In this document: positions 1 to 10,261 of the stretch, piece by piece
Layout of the letters: every line of letters begins with the position of its first letter
Numbering within the stretch: the stretch's first letter is position 1
Assembly: GCA_030770425.1 (NCBI GenBank)
Contig: JASJFT010000293.1
Coordinates: 7,460 to 47,234 of the forward strand
DNA length: 39,775 nucleotides
Reading direction: 5' to 3'
Source of the DNA: Darksidea phi
Taxonomy: Eukaryota; Ascomycota; Dothideomycetes; Pleosporales; Lentitheciaceae
The notes under the pieces: model-generated
Seen by the model: only the letters and a program-made list of their open reading frames with translations
Database searches by the model: none
Told to the model about the DNA's origin: nothing
Program-made: the position numbers and the translations under genes

Positions 1-118
1 AACACAGTTTTGTCCCCTATAAAAATCCTGCACCCCCCGCGGGGTTGGTTTCTACACCCCGGGGCGGGGGCGCGGGTTTTTATTTTTTGCCGGTGGGAAC
101 ATTTTATTTTTAAAAAAA

Positions 119-139
119 CCCCCCCCCCCCCCCCCCCCC
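119..139. repeat. 21-nt poly-C run in a suspect contig end
   Basis: An uninterrupted run of 21 C lies between an A-rich stretch (112-118) and ordinary sequence. The first 160 bases also carry other homopolymers and G/C blocks. The run falls where the last exon or last intron of the aspartic protease should be, and the protease C-terminus cannot be read through it. This looks more like poor assembly at a contig end than biology, but a real G-quadruplex-forming tract cannot be excluded. Confidence 0.85.
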
Positions 140-215
140 AGTTTCCCGATCTCCCCATCTCCTTTCATTCCACCCCTCTCTTCCACCGTATTGAGAACTA
201 GAAGACAAAACTCAC

Positions 216-1597
216 CCTTCAACCACGTATCGCCCAAAATATCAAACTCAGAAGTGCCCCTCGACTGAATCCCGCCATACTGCATCCCGCCCCCACACTG
301 GGCGAAACCAAAATCTTCCTTCTGAATCTCAAACTGCTTATCCCCAATCGCAACCGTAACTTTGGGCAACTTCGCCTCTGGCGTGCCAACCGGAAAAACC
401 CACCCTTGATGTTTGGCGGCGAAGACGGCGCCAGGAATCTGTCCGTAGATTTCTTTGCACAGGTCGTCGGAGACGAGGGCAAGTGTTGTGCCTGTATCTG
501 CGATGGCGGTGTTGCACGGGCGCTTGACCGTTTTGCCACCTACAGTCGCAGATTCGGATTTGAACTGCCAGAAGCCTTTCGACGAATCGATGGGGACGTA
601 GTGGGGTTCCGTGCCGCAGCGTCGGAGGACCTCGTCGTCGATGTACCCGAATGTGAAGAACGACTCGCCCTTGTCTTCTTCGTCTCTGTCGCGCCAGGAG
701 CCAAGATAGCAAGTGAATAGCTCCTGACTCTTAGGAATATCATCTTGCTCCATCATATTTTCCACGGGCGTCTTAACGGGATTCGGCTTTACGGAGTTGA
801 TGTTGCCGAACGCTAGGCCTAGTAGGCCGTCGCCAGCGCCCTGCGTGAACTGGGAAGAGAGCTTTGATGCCAGTTCGATGGCTTGGTCCTCAATACAGAG
901 ACCGCCGAGTGTAACGTTATCGGTACCGACTATACCGGAGGCATTACTTCCATCGCCGTAGCGGATGCTCCAGGTATGGTTTGAGAGTCTCTTGTAGCTT
1001 GAAGATTTGCGAGGGCTGAAGATGTTGTGTTTGGAGTATTTGCCATTCTTTTGGGTTGATGAGTCGAGTTCGGTGGACCAAAGCTAGATACTGTTAGCAG
1101 TCACCACATACATGCTGATTCCTCCTGTAGCGCTACGGGGGTATACGTGACACATACCCACAAATCACTGCTCCCAGTATCAAAATGCAGATTCATTCTC
1201 TGCGGTGGCATTCCAACCTCCACCGGGCAAATATACAAAGAGTCATTCATCTGATCCTCTGCCTTCACCTCACCATTCTTACCGTCTTCTTCAACTTTCC
1301 GTAGAACCGGCATCGTCGATTTCTTCGCTTTAGGCTTAAAGGCGTTTTTGAAGGTTTTAGTGGCTAGGTCGATCATTTGGTACGGGCCTTCGGTGGTGGG
1401 GGTAAAGCCGTCTATTGAAGGACTAGATTAGCTAATGATTGAGATGTGAATTGGGTATAACAGGAGCAAGGAAAGAACCCACATTTCTTCAACAAACTCG
1501 CATAACTCTTGATCCCCTCTTTCTCAGCCCTTGGATTCGTCTGTATATTGATCCGCTCTAACTGCTTGTCCCCTGTCGGTTTAGGTGGCGCAGCCAT
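216..1597 (-). CDS. pepsin-family aspartic protease (A1), 3' end unresolved
   Basis: A two-lobed aspartic endopeptidase. Proposed exons are complement(216-1083, 1158-1411, 1483-1597), and all junctions keep frame (introns of 74 and 71 nt). The N-lobe active site is DTGSSDLW, split by the second intron so that exon 3 continues LWSTEL. The flap tyrosine lies in YGDGS. The C-lobe active site is IADTGTT, and the conserved DILGDTW near the C-terminus is present. The start is taken at the MAAPPKP methionine; the open frame upstream of it to 1756 does not look coding. There is no signal peptide, so the protein may be intracellular or vacuolar by another route; an unseen upstream exon is possible. 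After WLKG a GTGAGT donor opens at 215, and the expected last exon is lost in the low-quality edge. The family call is secure; the C-terminus and localisation are not. Confidence 0.87.
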
Positions 1598-2594
1598 CGT
1601 GTGTTCGACACTATGAATCCACTCAACAATTGCCAAGTTCCTCCAGGCTTTGTCACCACACCCCCTCAAGGCCTCGGACCAGGACGACTCCGCTCGTTGC
1701 GCGGCTGTGGAACTTTGCACGAGCGGAGGTCGCTGTGTAGGAACAGAACGAATCAAATCGATAGGCTTTAGATGCGGAGTCGGTGGGATTGGCGGGTAGT
1801 GGAGTGTTGGTTCAAAGTCTGGCGGGATCTGTGTCTGAGCCTGATAGCGTATCGTACTTACGGAGAGTCAGTTGCGCGTCTCGTCAGCGCTCTTTAGACA
1901 TACCTGACAGAGTGTTAACGATGGGGTGGAAGTGGTTGGTACAATAGGATACAGGAAAGGAAACGCAATATAGAAGGTCAAGGAATACGAAGGAAGCGGG
2001 AGTAACGTGTAGTTGATGCAAAGAGAGCTGTGGCCGATCGACCGCAGGGTGAGAAAAGGTAACTCACCGACAGCACCTACCTTTGTCAAGGTCAACAAGC
2101 ACATCACGCTATATTTTTTGGAGCAGTAGGAGCAATAGGAGCAATAGATAGAGTCATGACCCTAGAGTCGCACACCAAAACGCGTACATATAATATCCAT
2201 TTAGGAAATCGCATTCTCATTTAAACTAAAACTATTGAAAAAGGAGACAAAGGGAAGGAAAAAGAGTATGATGCACTCATTGCAAATCGAACCAAGATCG
2301 TCGAAAGCTCAGTGCGCTATGAAGCGCCCTGGCCCTGGCCGACTAGGAAAGAGTGTGCGTAGGCCGGACGCCATGTAAAAGAGTGTGATTCCGATTCCGT
2401 GTGCAGAGAAGTACCCAAGTCCCTAAACACCCCTAAAGGACTTGAAAAAAATTACCATAGCCGGACATGCGCCAATGAGCCCTACTGTTTGTCCTGATCG
2501 TACCGTGCGACGTGTATAGAGAAGAGACACAGTGCCATTATGGCATGACAATGTCTATGCCACCGCGTCTAGACTCATGTGAGAAGAAACTACC
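1598..2594. other. intergenic, protease promoter side and NBR1 3' side
   Basis: About 1 kb without a supportable gene. Open frames on the minus strand at 1598-1756 and 1868-2107 have no recognisable domain or coding character. The stretch should contain the 5' UTR and promoter of the protease and the 3' UTR of the NBR1 gene. I see no convincing regulatory motif. Confidence 0.5.
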
Positions 2595-5500
2595 CTATAG
2601 CATCTCTTCGTCGCTCGCATCAAGGATATCATACTCCTCGTCCGTCATGAAGCCATCATCGCTGTCGAGAGAGCGAATCTCAACGCTCTCGGCATCCTCG
2701 AAAAAGTCATCTTCGGACTGCTCAGCGACTGAAGCGGCAACGGGTGCCTCCTCTGACTTGGGGCACTCAGGCTGCGCAGTCATGGCCTCGTGGGTGCTCG
2801 ACGCCGGAGACTCCTTTTCGAGCTGCGGGAAAATCATGCCCGAGGACTGGGGCTGAGGCTCTGACTCAGTGGGCTTCTCGACGGCCTTCTCCTCGACGGG
2901 AAGTTCGGCAGTCACCTCCTTGGCCGGGACTTCGGAGGTCTTCTCCTGGTCGGACACAGCCTGTTGAAGTGCGGTGTAAGCCTCATGCTCCTTGCGGCGG
3001 GTCTCAAGCAGACGCTCGACAGCTGCCTTGCGAACCTTCTGGATGCGAATCATCTTCTCACGTTCAACCTTCTCGGACATGCGCGCCTGTGTCTCCTTCT
3101 CGTCAATTTGCAGCTTCATCTTGCGGAAACGATCAAATTCTTCCTGGAGACGAGCAGTGCGCTCAAGCTCAGTCTTGCCCTTTTCGAGGCGCAGGTTCTG
3201 TGCTTGGCTGTGGGCACTTCGCAAAGCCCGGTACCGCTCCATCTTAGCCTGCTGGAAGCGCTCATATGGAGTCAGGGTAGCGGAAGAGGAAGAGCCCGAA
3301 GCCTCAGTGGGCTCATATACGAGAGGAGTTGGGGAGGAGGGAACTGGGGGGCTGACAACCTGAATGTCGCACCATAGGCGGTGACCGAATGGCGTTCCAT
3401 CGGCCTTCTTCAGACGCCAGTAGGAAATGGCAGTGCCCTCGCGGACGGGTGCCTTCATAACAATGCGGAATGCTACCTCCTCGTTGGGCGCAACAGGACG
3501 TCCGATCACGTTGCTCTCGCTAGCATCGGCAAGCTCACTCTGGCTCAATGGCTGCGTGTTGTCGATGTTGAGCATGTTGTCGCCACCAACGTGTCGAACA
3601 CTGCAGCCAGCCGGCCACATATTGGGTCCGGGGTTGCGGAGCGTCCAGACCTGTACGAACTGCTGACCGGCGGGAATCTTTGAGCCGTCAGGAATGGTGT
3701 CGCGGATGAAGTGGGCGTCTAGCCCATCGGGGCTCTTAGTCTCGGGCTTGCAGACAGCCACAGGCTCAGCAGGGACCTCAGGAGCAGACAAGAGGTCCTG
3801 GACGGTAATCTTCTCCTGGAGAGGTTCGGCAAGAAGATCGCGGATTTCAATCTTCTCCTTGGTAATCTTGGGCTGCGGCTCCCCGGTCGGCTTCACATCA
3901 GCAACGGTGTGCACCTGGGTAGCAGCATTACTAGAAGGTACAGCAGGGATGGTCTCAGTGGAAGTAGACCTCCTCGCTGGCTCGCGGTCGCCAACCTTTG
4001 TGATCAAATTGCCATTTTTGTCCTCGTTCATAGTTGTGACGCTGACGCTACGGACTGGGCGCTTGAACTTGATCAGAGGATGAGTGTGGTTGTGCCTATT
4101 CGAGGGGTGAGCCTCGCAGTTGGCGCAGAAGTCCTTATCGTGGCACACAGCGCACTTGAAACGAGTGCCTTCAATGTACGACTGGTTCTCCTTGTCCTTG
4201 CAGAGAGGACCATCGCAGTAGATGCCGTAGTGACGGTTGCCGCCGTTGGCTGGTTCAGCCAGTGGCTCGTAAATGGGCACGAAACGGTGGCCGGGGTGGA
4301 TGAGTTTGGAGCTCTTGACGCACTCGGAGCAGAAGTCCCAGTCGGGGCAGTTCAGACACTTGTGGCGCACACCATAGATAAACTTCTCACAGCCATCACA
4401 GACGGCAGAGTGGCGCACGTTCCTGCCGGCATTGCACAGGAAGTCAGCCAGAGCGGGCATGGTTGTCTCAGCAGTGGCAGGCTTGAAAGCATGGCCGGGA
4501 TGATGGCCGTGCTTGTTAGTGATGTGGCATTGCATGCAGAGGTCGTAGTCGTCGCATGAAGTGCACGTGACGAATTCCTGCTCGCGAAGGACTGGTCTGG
4601 TTAGCTTTCGACGCGGAGGATGTGGTGTGAGCGGCTTACCCTGGACGCAGCAGTTGCAGGTTCGGGTGGGCTCTTCCTTGGCCAGCTCAATCACTGGAGC
4701 CACTGGCTGCTTCTCTTCAGTGAAGGCTCCGGGCATTTCCTGCTCGGCTTGCGGCTGCGAGTGCATCTTTGGTGCAACGCGCTCAGTAGTGCTGTTAACA
4801 ACGCAGCCATTCTTGACGAAGCGCTTCACCATCCAGTGGTTGGAGCCAGGGCAGTGGATGCCAGCATCTACGCAAGATGGGCAGAGATCGTAGTCGCCAT
4901 GGTCGCATATGCTGCAGTGGTAGTGCTCGTCCTCCATAGGCAGGTTGCAGTTGTTGCAGTAGACGACCCATGAGGGCTGCAGCGTCTCCATCTTGGGACG
5001 GATAGCGAGGTCGGGATGGCGGGACGCAGCAGCGAAGCCGTTGAGGAAGCCTGTCGACGTTGTTAGTATAGCGTTCCCGCAGCTATTCAGATGTGCACCC
5101 TTACCCTGCTGAGCGGTAAAGGAGCGCGGCACGGGGGCCTCGCCCTTGACCTCGGCATCAACCGTGTTAGCGGCAGGTGGAGAGACGGGGCTGATGGGAG
5201 CTACGACTTCGGGCTTCTTCTCAACGTTGGGCGTGGTGTAGGGTATCGGCGAGCGGGCGATGACGGGTGAGACCTGTACGATGCGCGGAGGGGAGAGAGT
5301 CTCGGCGCTCATGCGGTGAAGAGAGGCAGGCGGGCTGCAGATGGGCTCTGGGACGGGCGCAGGCGGTGAAGGCGGGGCGGGCTCGCTCTCCTGGCCGGGT
5401 ATCGAGGCCCTCAGACGCAGCTTGAGCTTCGCTTTGGCGGCGCGGAAGAGCGTCTTGTAGACTTGCGGCTTGTTGGAGTCGAGAGTGACATAGGCGCCGG

Positions 5501-5793
5501 CACTGTCGGAGTATCGCTCGAAGACGATATCCTCGCTGGACGGGACCAGGAGGAGAGATCGGAGCTGCACACACCAAGGTCAGCCGGGTCGCTCGCGATG
5601 GAGCCGTCTGTAAGCTCGGATGGCGCAATCAGGCTGCCGACCAAGGATACAGCGGGAGGGAACATACCTTCTCGGGGAGAACGTTTGCTCCAAGATCACG
5701 AAGCGGGATCTTGAACTTGCGTGTGTGGCCCTGAAACTGGAGCTTCACGACGATCAGCGTGTCCAGCGTCACCGGGACATTGGTCGCCGACAT
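2595..5793 (-). CDS. NBR1: NBR1-type selective autophagy receptor (PB1-4xZZ-FW)
   Basis: Exons are complement(2595-4591, 4640-5050, 5105-5564, 5668-5793), giving 997 aa. The introns (48, 54 and 103 nt) carry GTAAGx/GTATGT donors, and the 54-nt one has a perfect TACTAAC branch site. Although the main frame is open through two introns, splicing restores the second ZZ finger (CNCCVQ followed by FVTCTSCDDYDLC). Domain order: PB1 (about 1-100, split by intron 1); ZZ fingers at about 223-275, 327-370, 394-440 and 455-505; FW/Nbr1 domain at about 619-730 with its conserved tryptophans; charged coiled coil at about 780-870; acidic C-terminus ending in DEEYDILDASDEEML. NBR1 proteins bind cargo, oligomerise through PB1 and tether cargo to Atg8 on the phagophore; fungal homologues act in selective autophagy and the S. 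pombe one in vacuolar targeting. The C-terminal Y986-D-I-L989 in an acidic context is a good candidate Atg8-binding (LIR/AIM) motif. Confidence 0.92.
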
Positions 5794-6765
5794 CGTGGAG
5801 CGGGCACGACGTGGGAGGCGAAGAGATGTAAGAGATGCTGCACAGCGTCCACAGAGGGTGCAGGAAGATGCAGTCCTCAAAGAAGAGCGAGTTGGGAGCT
5901 GCTGGTGATGGGGGTGATGAGGAAGGGGCGGAGGCGAGGTGGAGCTGATGAGGTCGGAGGTTGTCGCTGCCTAGTGACGGGAGTGGGAGACAAAACGCTC
6001 GGGCCACCACCCAAGATGCTAATGCTGTCGGTCAGGCGCGGGGGGGAAGGGCAGATCTGTGCGGGCAGGCAGACGTACGGCGTCGTCAGCGAAAGAAAAG
6101 TGTTCGAAGAACGTCACGAAACGCCGATGAGCAGAGCCTTGCTGCCGTTTCCACCATCTCCTCCGTCTCCATCGTCTTCTGCGCGCCGGGCAGTGACGAT
6201 GACGAACCTCTGGAGAGCCGCGGACGGCGCACGGGACCTGACGCGATACGAGATAGTGCACCAGGGCTAAACGCTGCTCGGGCGATCGAGAACAACCCAC
6301 TTCGTAACTCGAGCACAGCGAAAGGGGCAGACACAGAGCGGTAGTAACCGCGTGTGATATCTATGTGTTGTTTTCAACGGGGCAGCTGTTGTTGAGGCAC
6401 AGATGATAAGGCAAGGCTCGCTGTTGCGGCCGTAGTTTGACCCGCCTTGAGTGGACGTCAGCCCATGAGCGTCATCGGATTGCTGCCTGCATTGTACAAT
6501 GTATCATGCTGTCCGGGGAAGGGCAGTCGTGGAGCATAGATCGAAGAATCACTTCCGACACATCTTCACCGGCACGAAAGGCCACGTCTCTGGCAGACTG
6601 CTTGCTGGTACCCATTGTCAACCTGATACCTCCAGCTATCAAGCCTTGGCCCAGCCCGCGCTAAGATATCGTGATAGCGATGGCTGACTAAGCATCCCAG
6701 TCAATTTTGCAATCCGAAAATTCCAGCTAAACAGCCGTAAGACTTCGAGCCCGCACCAGCACGCC
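5794..6765. promoter_or_regulatory. divergent promoter region, NBR1 / NOP13
   Basis: A 972-bp gap between the head-to-head starts of the autophagy receptor and NOP13. Several frames are open here but none shows a domain, a consistent splice pattern or a plausible protein. It presumably carries both promoters and 5' UTRs. No TATA box or named factor site stands out. Confidence 0.5.
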
Positions 6766-8079
6766 ATGTCCAAACCCAAGGCCCTAGAGCCCCAAGAGGA
6801 AGCCTACAAGGTGATCAAGGACGAACGACGGCAGAAGAAAGAATCAAACGACAAGAAGAAGTCAAAGACGAAGCATGCAGAAGCCGGACAAGATGTGCAG
6901 GACGAGGTCAAGACGCCCAAGAAGCGGAAGCGCGAGGAGCTTCCCGATGAGATAGAAATTGACGTCACTCTCCCCGAACCCGCCTCCAAGAAGGCTGCCC
7001 GCAAAGCGAAAAAAGCGAAGCCCACACCGACGGCAGCGCCAGCCGGCGCCACCACCGCACCGGATGGCATAAAAACGGAACAGACTGCGAGTGCAGAAAG
7101 CAGTGAGCACGCAGGCAAGCGTTCGGAGTATGGCGTCTGGGTTGGCAACCTCCCGTGGTCCGCAACCAAAGACTCGCTACGTACCTTCCTGTCCGAAAAC
7201 TCGGAAATCAAGGCAGACGAAATCACCCGCATCCATATGCCCCCGCCGAAAGCCGCACCGCGACCAGACTGGCGCGGCGACAAGCCGCAGAATAGGGGAT
7301 TCGCCTACGTCGACTTCTCCACCCAACTCGCCATGTACAGCGCCATCGCGCTGACCGAGACCAAAATGGACGGCCGCGCCCTCCTCATCAAGAACGCGAA
7401 GAACTTTGAAGGCCGGCCTGATAAACCGAAAACGGAAGACGAAACCCTCTACGGAAATGCAAAGGGGAGAGATAAAGAAGCCAAGGCACCGAGCAAGAAA
7501 GTGTTCGTAGGCAATCTTGCGTTCGAAACGAGTAAGGAGGATTTGGTCGAGCATTTTAGTCAGTGTGGTGCCGTCGAGGATATACATATGGCGACGTTTG
7601 AGGACTCGGGGAAAAGCAAGGGATATGCATGGGTCACATTTGAAAACCTAGAAGCTGCGACATCCGCCGTCAATGGATTCGTCTACAAGATCGTAGACGA
7701 TGCCAAGAAGAAAGCCAAAGACGACAGCTCAGACGAAGACGCGAAGAACAAAGTCAAAAAGAGGAAGTGGAAGCTAAATAAGCTCATGGGTCGGGACTTA
7801 CGCTGCGAATTCGCCGAGGACTCCACAACGCGGTACCAGAAGCGGTTCGGCAAGGAGCCCAAGGAAGGGGGCGGTGATTTCGCTGGCGATGAGGCGAATG
7901 TACATCCGCAACGGAAGAGTAGACCCTTCGCTCCTGGAGGGAAACCTTCGGGTCGCCCGTTCAAGCCTAGAGGCAAAATCGACCCGCGGACTATCAAGCC
8001 CGGTGCTGCTCATGCGAATGCTCCGCGAGCTTCTGCTGCTATTGTGGAGAGCACAGGCAAGAAGACGACGTTTTCTTGA
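6766..8079 (+). CDS. NOP13: nucleolar two-RRM RNA-binding protein, Nop13-like
   Basis: Single-exon gene of 437 aa. The first 120 residues are very lysine/glutamate-rich with nuclear and nucleolar targeting-type clusters (KKKSKTK, KKRKRE). RRM1 spans about 122-215, with RNP2 VWVGNLPW and RNP1 NRGFAYVDF. RRM2 spans about 245-340, with RNP2 VFVGNLAF and RNP1 SKGYAWVTF. After RRM2 comes the lysine-rich segment KRKWKLNKLMGRDLRCEF and a basic, glycine/proline-rich tail. This order fits the Nop13 family, nucleolar proteins associated with pre-rRNA processing. RRM2 contains an inserted acidic/lysine loop (about 308-332) before its last strand. The start at 6766 is the first ATG in frame. Confidence 0.85.
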   Translation: MSKPKALEPQEEAYKVIKDERRQKKESNDKKKSKTKHAEAGQDVQDEVKTPKKRKREELPDEIEIDVTLPEPASKKAARKAKKAKPTPTAAPAGATTAPDGIKTEQTASAESSEHAGKRSEYGVWVGNLPWSATKDSLRTFLSENSEIKADEITRIHMPPPKAAPRPDWRGDKPQNRGFAYVDFSTQLAMYSAIALTETKMDGRALLIKNAKNFEGRPDKPKTEDETLYGNAKGRDKEAKAPSKKVFVGNLAFETSKEDLVEHFSQCGAVEDIHMATFEDSGKSKGYAWVTFENLEAATSAVNGFVYKIVDDAKKKAKDDSSDEDAKNKVKKRKWKLNKLMGRDLRCEFAEDSTTRYQKRFGKEPKEGGGDFAGDEANVHPQRKSRPFAPGGKPSGRPFKPRGKIDPRTIKPGAAHANAPRASAAIVESTGKKTTFS

Positions 8080-8505
8080 ATGAGCATAGGGAGATTTGTA
8101 GCGTTGTTATGGATTGATACCCAGATAGGAATGGCCAGTCTTTTACCTTTCCCTTCACCGCCCTGTACCCATCTATTCCACGGTTTGGTGTTGGTATTTC
8201 TGATAGAGGGGTCGTTTTCGATTGGGCTTCACATACTACCAAGGTACTTTAGTGGTTTCCTTGGGCTACACGGACGTTGTAACCGGTTCGCCGGTCTAGT
8301 AGATGCTTCCTAGTGTGGGAACGATGCCGTGACAGACAGTGGGCGGTATCAGGTCTATACAGGGATTGGAGAGGACCAAATGCTTTTTGATTTTCAGGGA
8401 AGCCAGGTGATAGCCTCCCATTGATCTCTAGTTCCCTTTTCCCAAACGTCTCCAAGGAGCTCGAGACCAGCTTGCGGAACCAAACGTCCGCAGAAGAAAA
8501 CGTTG
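8080..8505. other. convergent intergenic region, NOP13 / DFG10 3' ends
   Basis: 426 bp between two stop codons facing each other. It should hold both 3' UTRs. I see no gene, repeat or RNA structure that I can support. Confidence 0.5.
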
Positions 8506-9425
8506 CTACCACAGCCAAGGTATCATTCTCTTCCTCCCACTTACCTTCGCCGCGCCAAATTTCTCCGTATACCATTCCTTCGTCCCGGCTGCTGTGACGC
8601 CTAGGTTCACCGCTACAAATACGGTAGCACAGACCAACGTCCAGTTCACCAGCTGCCCGGACGGTGCCGCGAGCATCGAGAGCAAAACATAGATGGCGAT
8701 TTCGCAGGTGTAGTGAGGGCACAGCAGATTCGGAAACATCGGATGGGATGGGAGCTGATAGCCCGAGTTTTGCGTGCGGAGGTGGTAGAGGTAGGCGTGG
8801 TAGGTGTGCTGGAGGATGTGGGCTGTGAGGATTGCTGGGACGAGGACAACACTTTTCGATCCTAGAGCGTCGGGTTCAGGTGTTGCGGGTTTGCGCTTGT
8901 TCTGCTCCACCCATATCGCCACGTTGGTAGCCAGATAGAAGACTAGCCCTAGTATCCAGTGTACGAACCACATCCTACTCTTACTCGACGACGTGTATGC
9001 GCTTGACTCCAGCAGCCTCCGCACACCCTGGAGCAGCATCAGCCCCCACACAATGCGCAACTGCCGATCAGCCCTCCACAGGTCGAGGCGCCATCCCCAG
9101 AAGAGCGAGCTGGCAACCGAGACGACGTAAAAATGGGTAAAGTAGTTGTGCGGGACCTGGAAGCTGGCCGCGAAGTCTAGGAGCTGTTCGAGTTTGTTAG
9201 GGCGGCTTTCCGACGAAGTCGCCGTAGCAGAGGTCGCACGCGAGCCATAGGCAAGAAAACGGCGTCTGAGGACAGGGGCGGCCTGTACGACGAGGATCTG
9301 GTAAGCAGGGCGGGTCAGTTACTGATAATGGAGGCCGAGACGGTGCGGGATACAAGAGCTGAGGCGGCGAGGTAGAAGGCGCGCACGGGGGCCGGATGCA
9401 GCAGATGCTTGAGGTGCGGGATCAT
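8506..9425 (-). CDS. DFG10: polyprenol (polyprenal) reductase, Dfg10/SRD5A3 family
   Basis: Exons are complement(8506-9297, 9354-9425), 287 aa, with a phase-0 intron of 56 nt. The donor GTATCC is weak, but the junction yields a continuous hydrophobic helix (FYLAASAL followed by ILVVQAAPVLRRRFLAYG) as expected near the N-terminus of this family. Several further hydrophobic segments follow. The steroid 5-alpha-reductase-type C-terminus is clear: HPMFPNLLCPHYTCEI, a central helix, GTKEWYTEKFG, and an end in RKRMIPWLW, which aligns with the family's R-K-x-x-x-P-F-x-F terminus. Members are ER membrane enzymes needed to turn polyprenol into dolichol for N-glycosylation. The main uncertainty is the exact first exon; an upstream exon cannot be excluded. 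Confidence 0.83.
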
Positions 9426-10261
9426 CTCGTCGAGGTGGCTATATTGGGTGTACCACGGTGGAGGCAGCAATGCGCGGGGCGCAGTGGTCGAGGGGTGAGA
9501 CGAGCAAGCTTCACCGCCGCTTGGGGGGTGGTCGAGGTTAATTATCCGTCGATCGCCTGCCTAGCGGACACCGGTGTGGGCCGACGTTTATGGACTTTCG
9601 TCGTCCTGGCTGATAGCCTTTGACCGGTATTAGTCCTTCAAGGCTATTCCTAGCCTAGGGGCTGTTCCGTAGACGTGGAAGTGGAAGTGGAAGTGCATGG
9701 CCATGTTGGGCACCGAAACATGGCTCGCGAGCAATGACACCCACGGCAAAAGGCCGACGACCGTGGAATGCAGCGGATGACAAAGAAACAAGGCGTGTGA
9801 ACACCCAACATAGCAACACCTACATGTGTCCACGACTCATTTCACGTGATGATCAAATCACCCAAGCCTGCAGGGTTGCGGTGGCTCAGGAGAGACCAAG
9901 GCGCGGATGGGCGGCGCTGAGTGGTGGGCGGCGCCCAGGCCATTCTTGTCCCGATCGCCCTGCACTCCTCCTCTCTCTGCCTCTGCCTGCAATCAGTCGA
10001 ACGGTCGAACAGTCGAACCCTCAGAGCCATCTCTGGAGCCATAGCCATCACCGCACCCATCGCCATCCCGCGCCATCCCTCCCATCCCTCGTCCGCCCTC
10101 TGCGTGCGCCACCGCTGCATCTTGTACACAAAGCGACTGGACACGGGGGAGGCGCTACCGAGCCGGCAGCCAGGCGCCTTGTTCTTTGCCGCAGCCCACC
10201 GCAGTCCCTTGCTCTACGATGCAGAGGCGGGTGCTCACGAGTCCTGACCTCTTCCTGCGTT
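9426..10261. promoter_or_regulatory. divergent promoter region, DFG10 / HOS4-like
   Basis: 836 bp between two divergent starts. The HOS4 reading frame happens to stay open upstream to 9734, but that stretch is compositionally unlike the protein and contains no better-placed start. A short hexamer repeat lies at 9675-9695 and pyrimidine-rich stretches precede the HOS4 ATG. Confidence 0.5.
9675..9695. repeat. GTGGAA hexamer microsatellite, 3.5 copies
   Basis: Three full GTGGAA units followed by GTG. Short and perfect, located in the divergent promoter between the polyprenol reductase and the ankyrin protein. It could vary in length between strains. Confidence 0.9.

Noticed and set aside
1598..2107. 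Minus-strand frames upstream of the protease as a signal-peptide exon
   Set aside because: The frame at 1868-2107 has hydrophobic parts but no splice path that keeps phase was found to the MAAPPKP exon.
5620..6344. Long plus-strand frames at the NBR1 5' end
   Set aside because: They overlap the NBR1 first exon and promoter; no domain, and GC-rich DNA makes such open frames common.
9734..10261. N-terminal extension of the HOS4-like reading frame
   Set aside because: The frame is open, but its composition is unlike the protein and the ATG at 10262 begins the typical S/T-rich N-terminus. Treated as promoter and 5' UTR.
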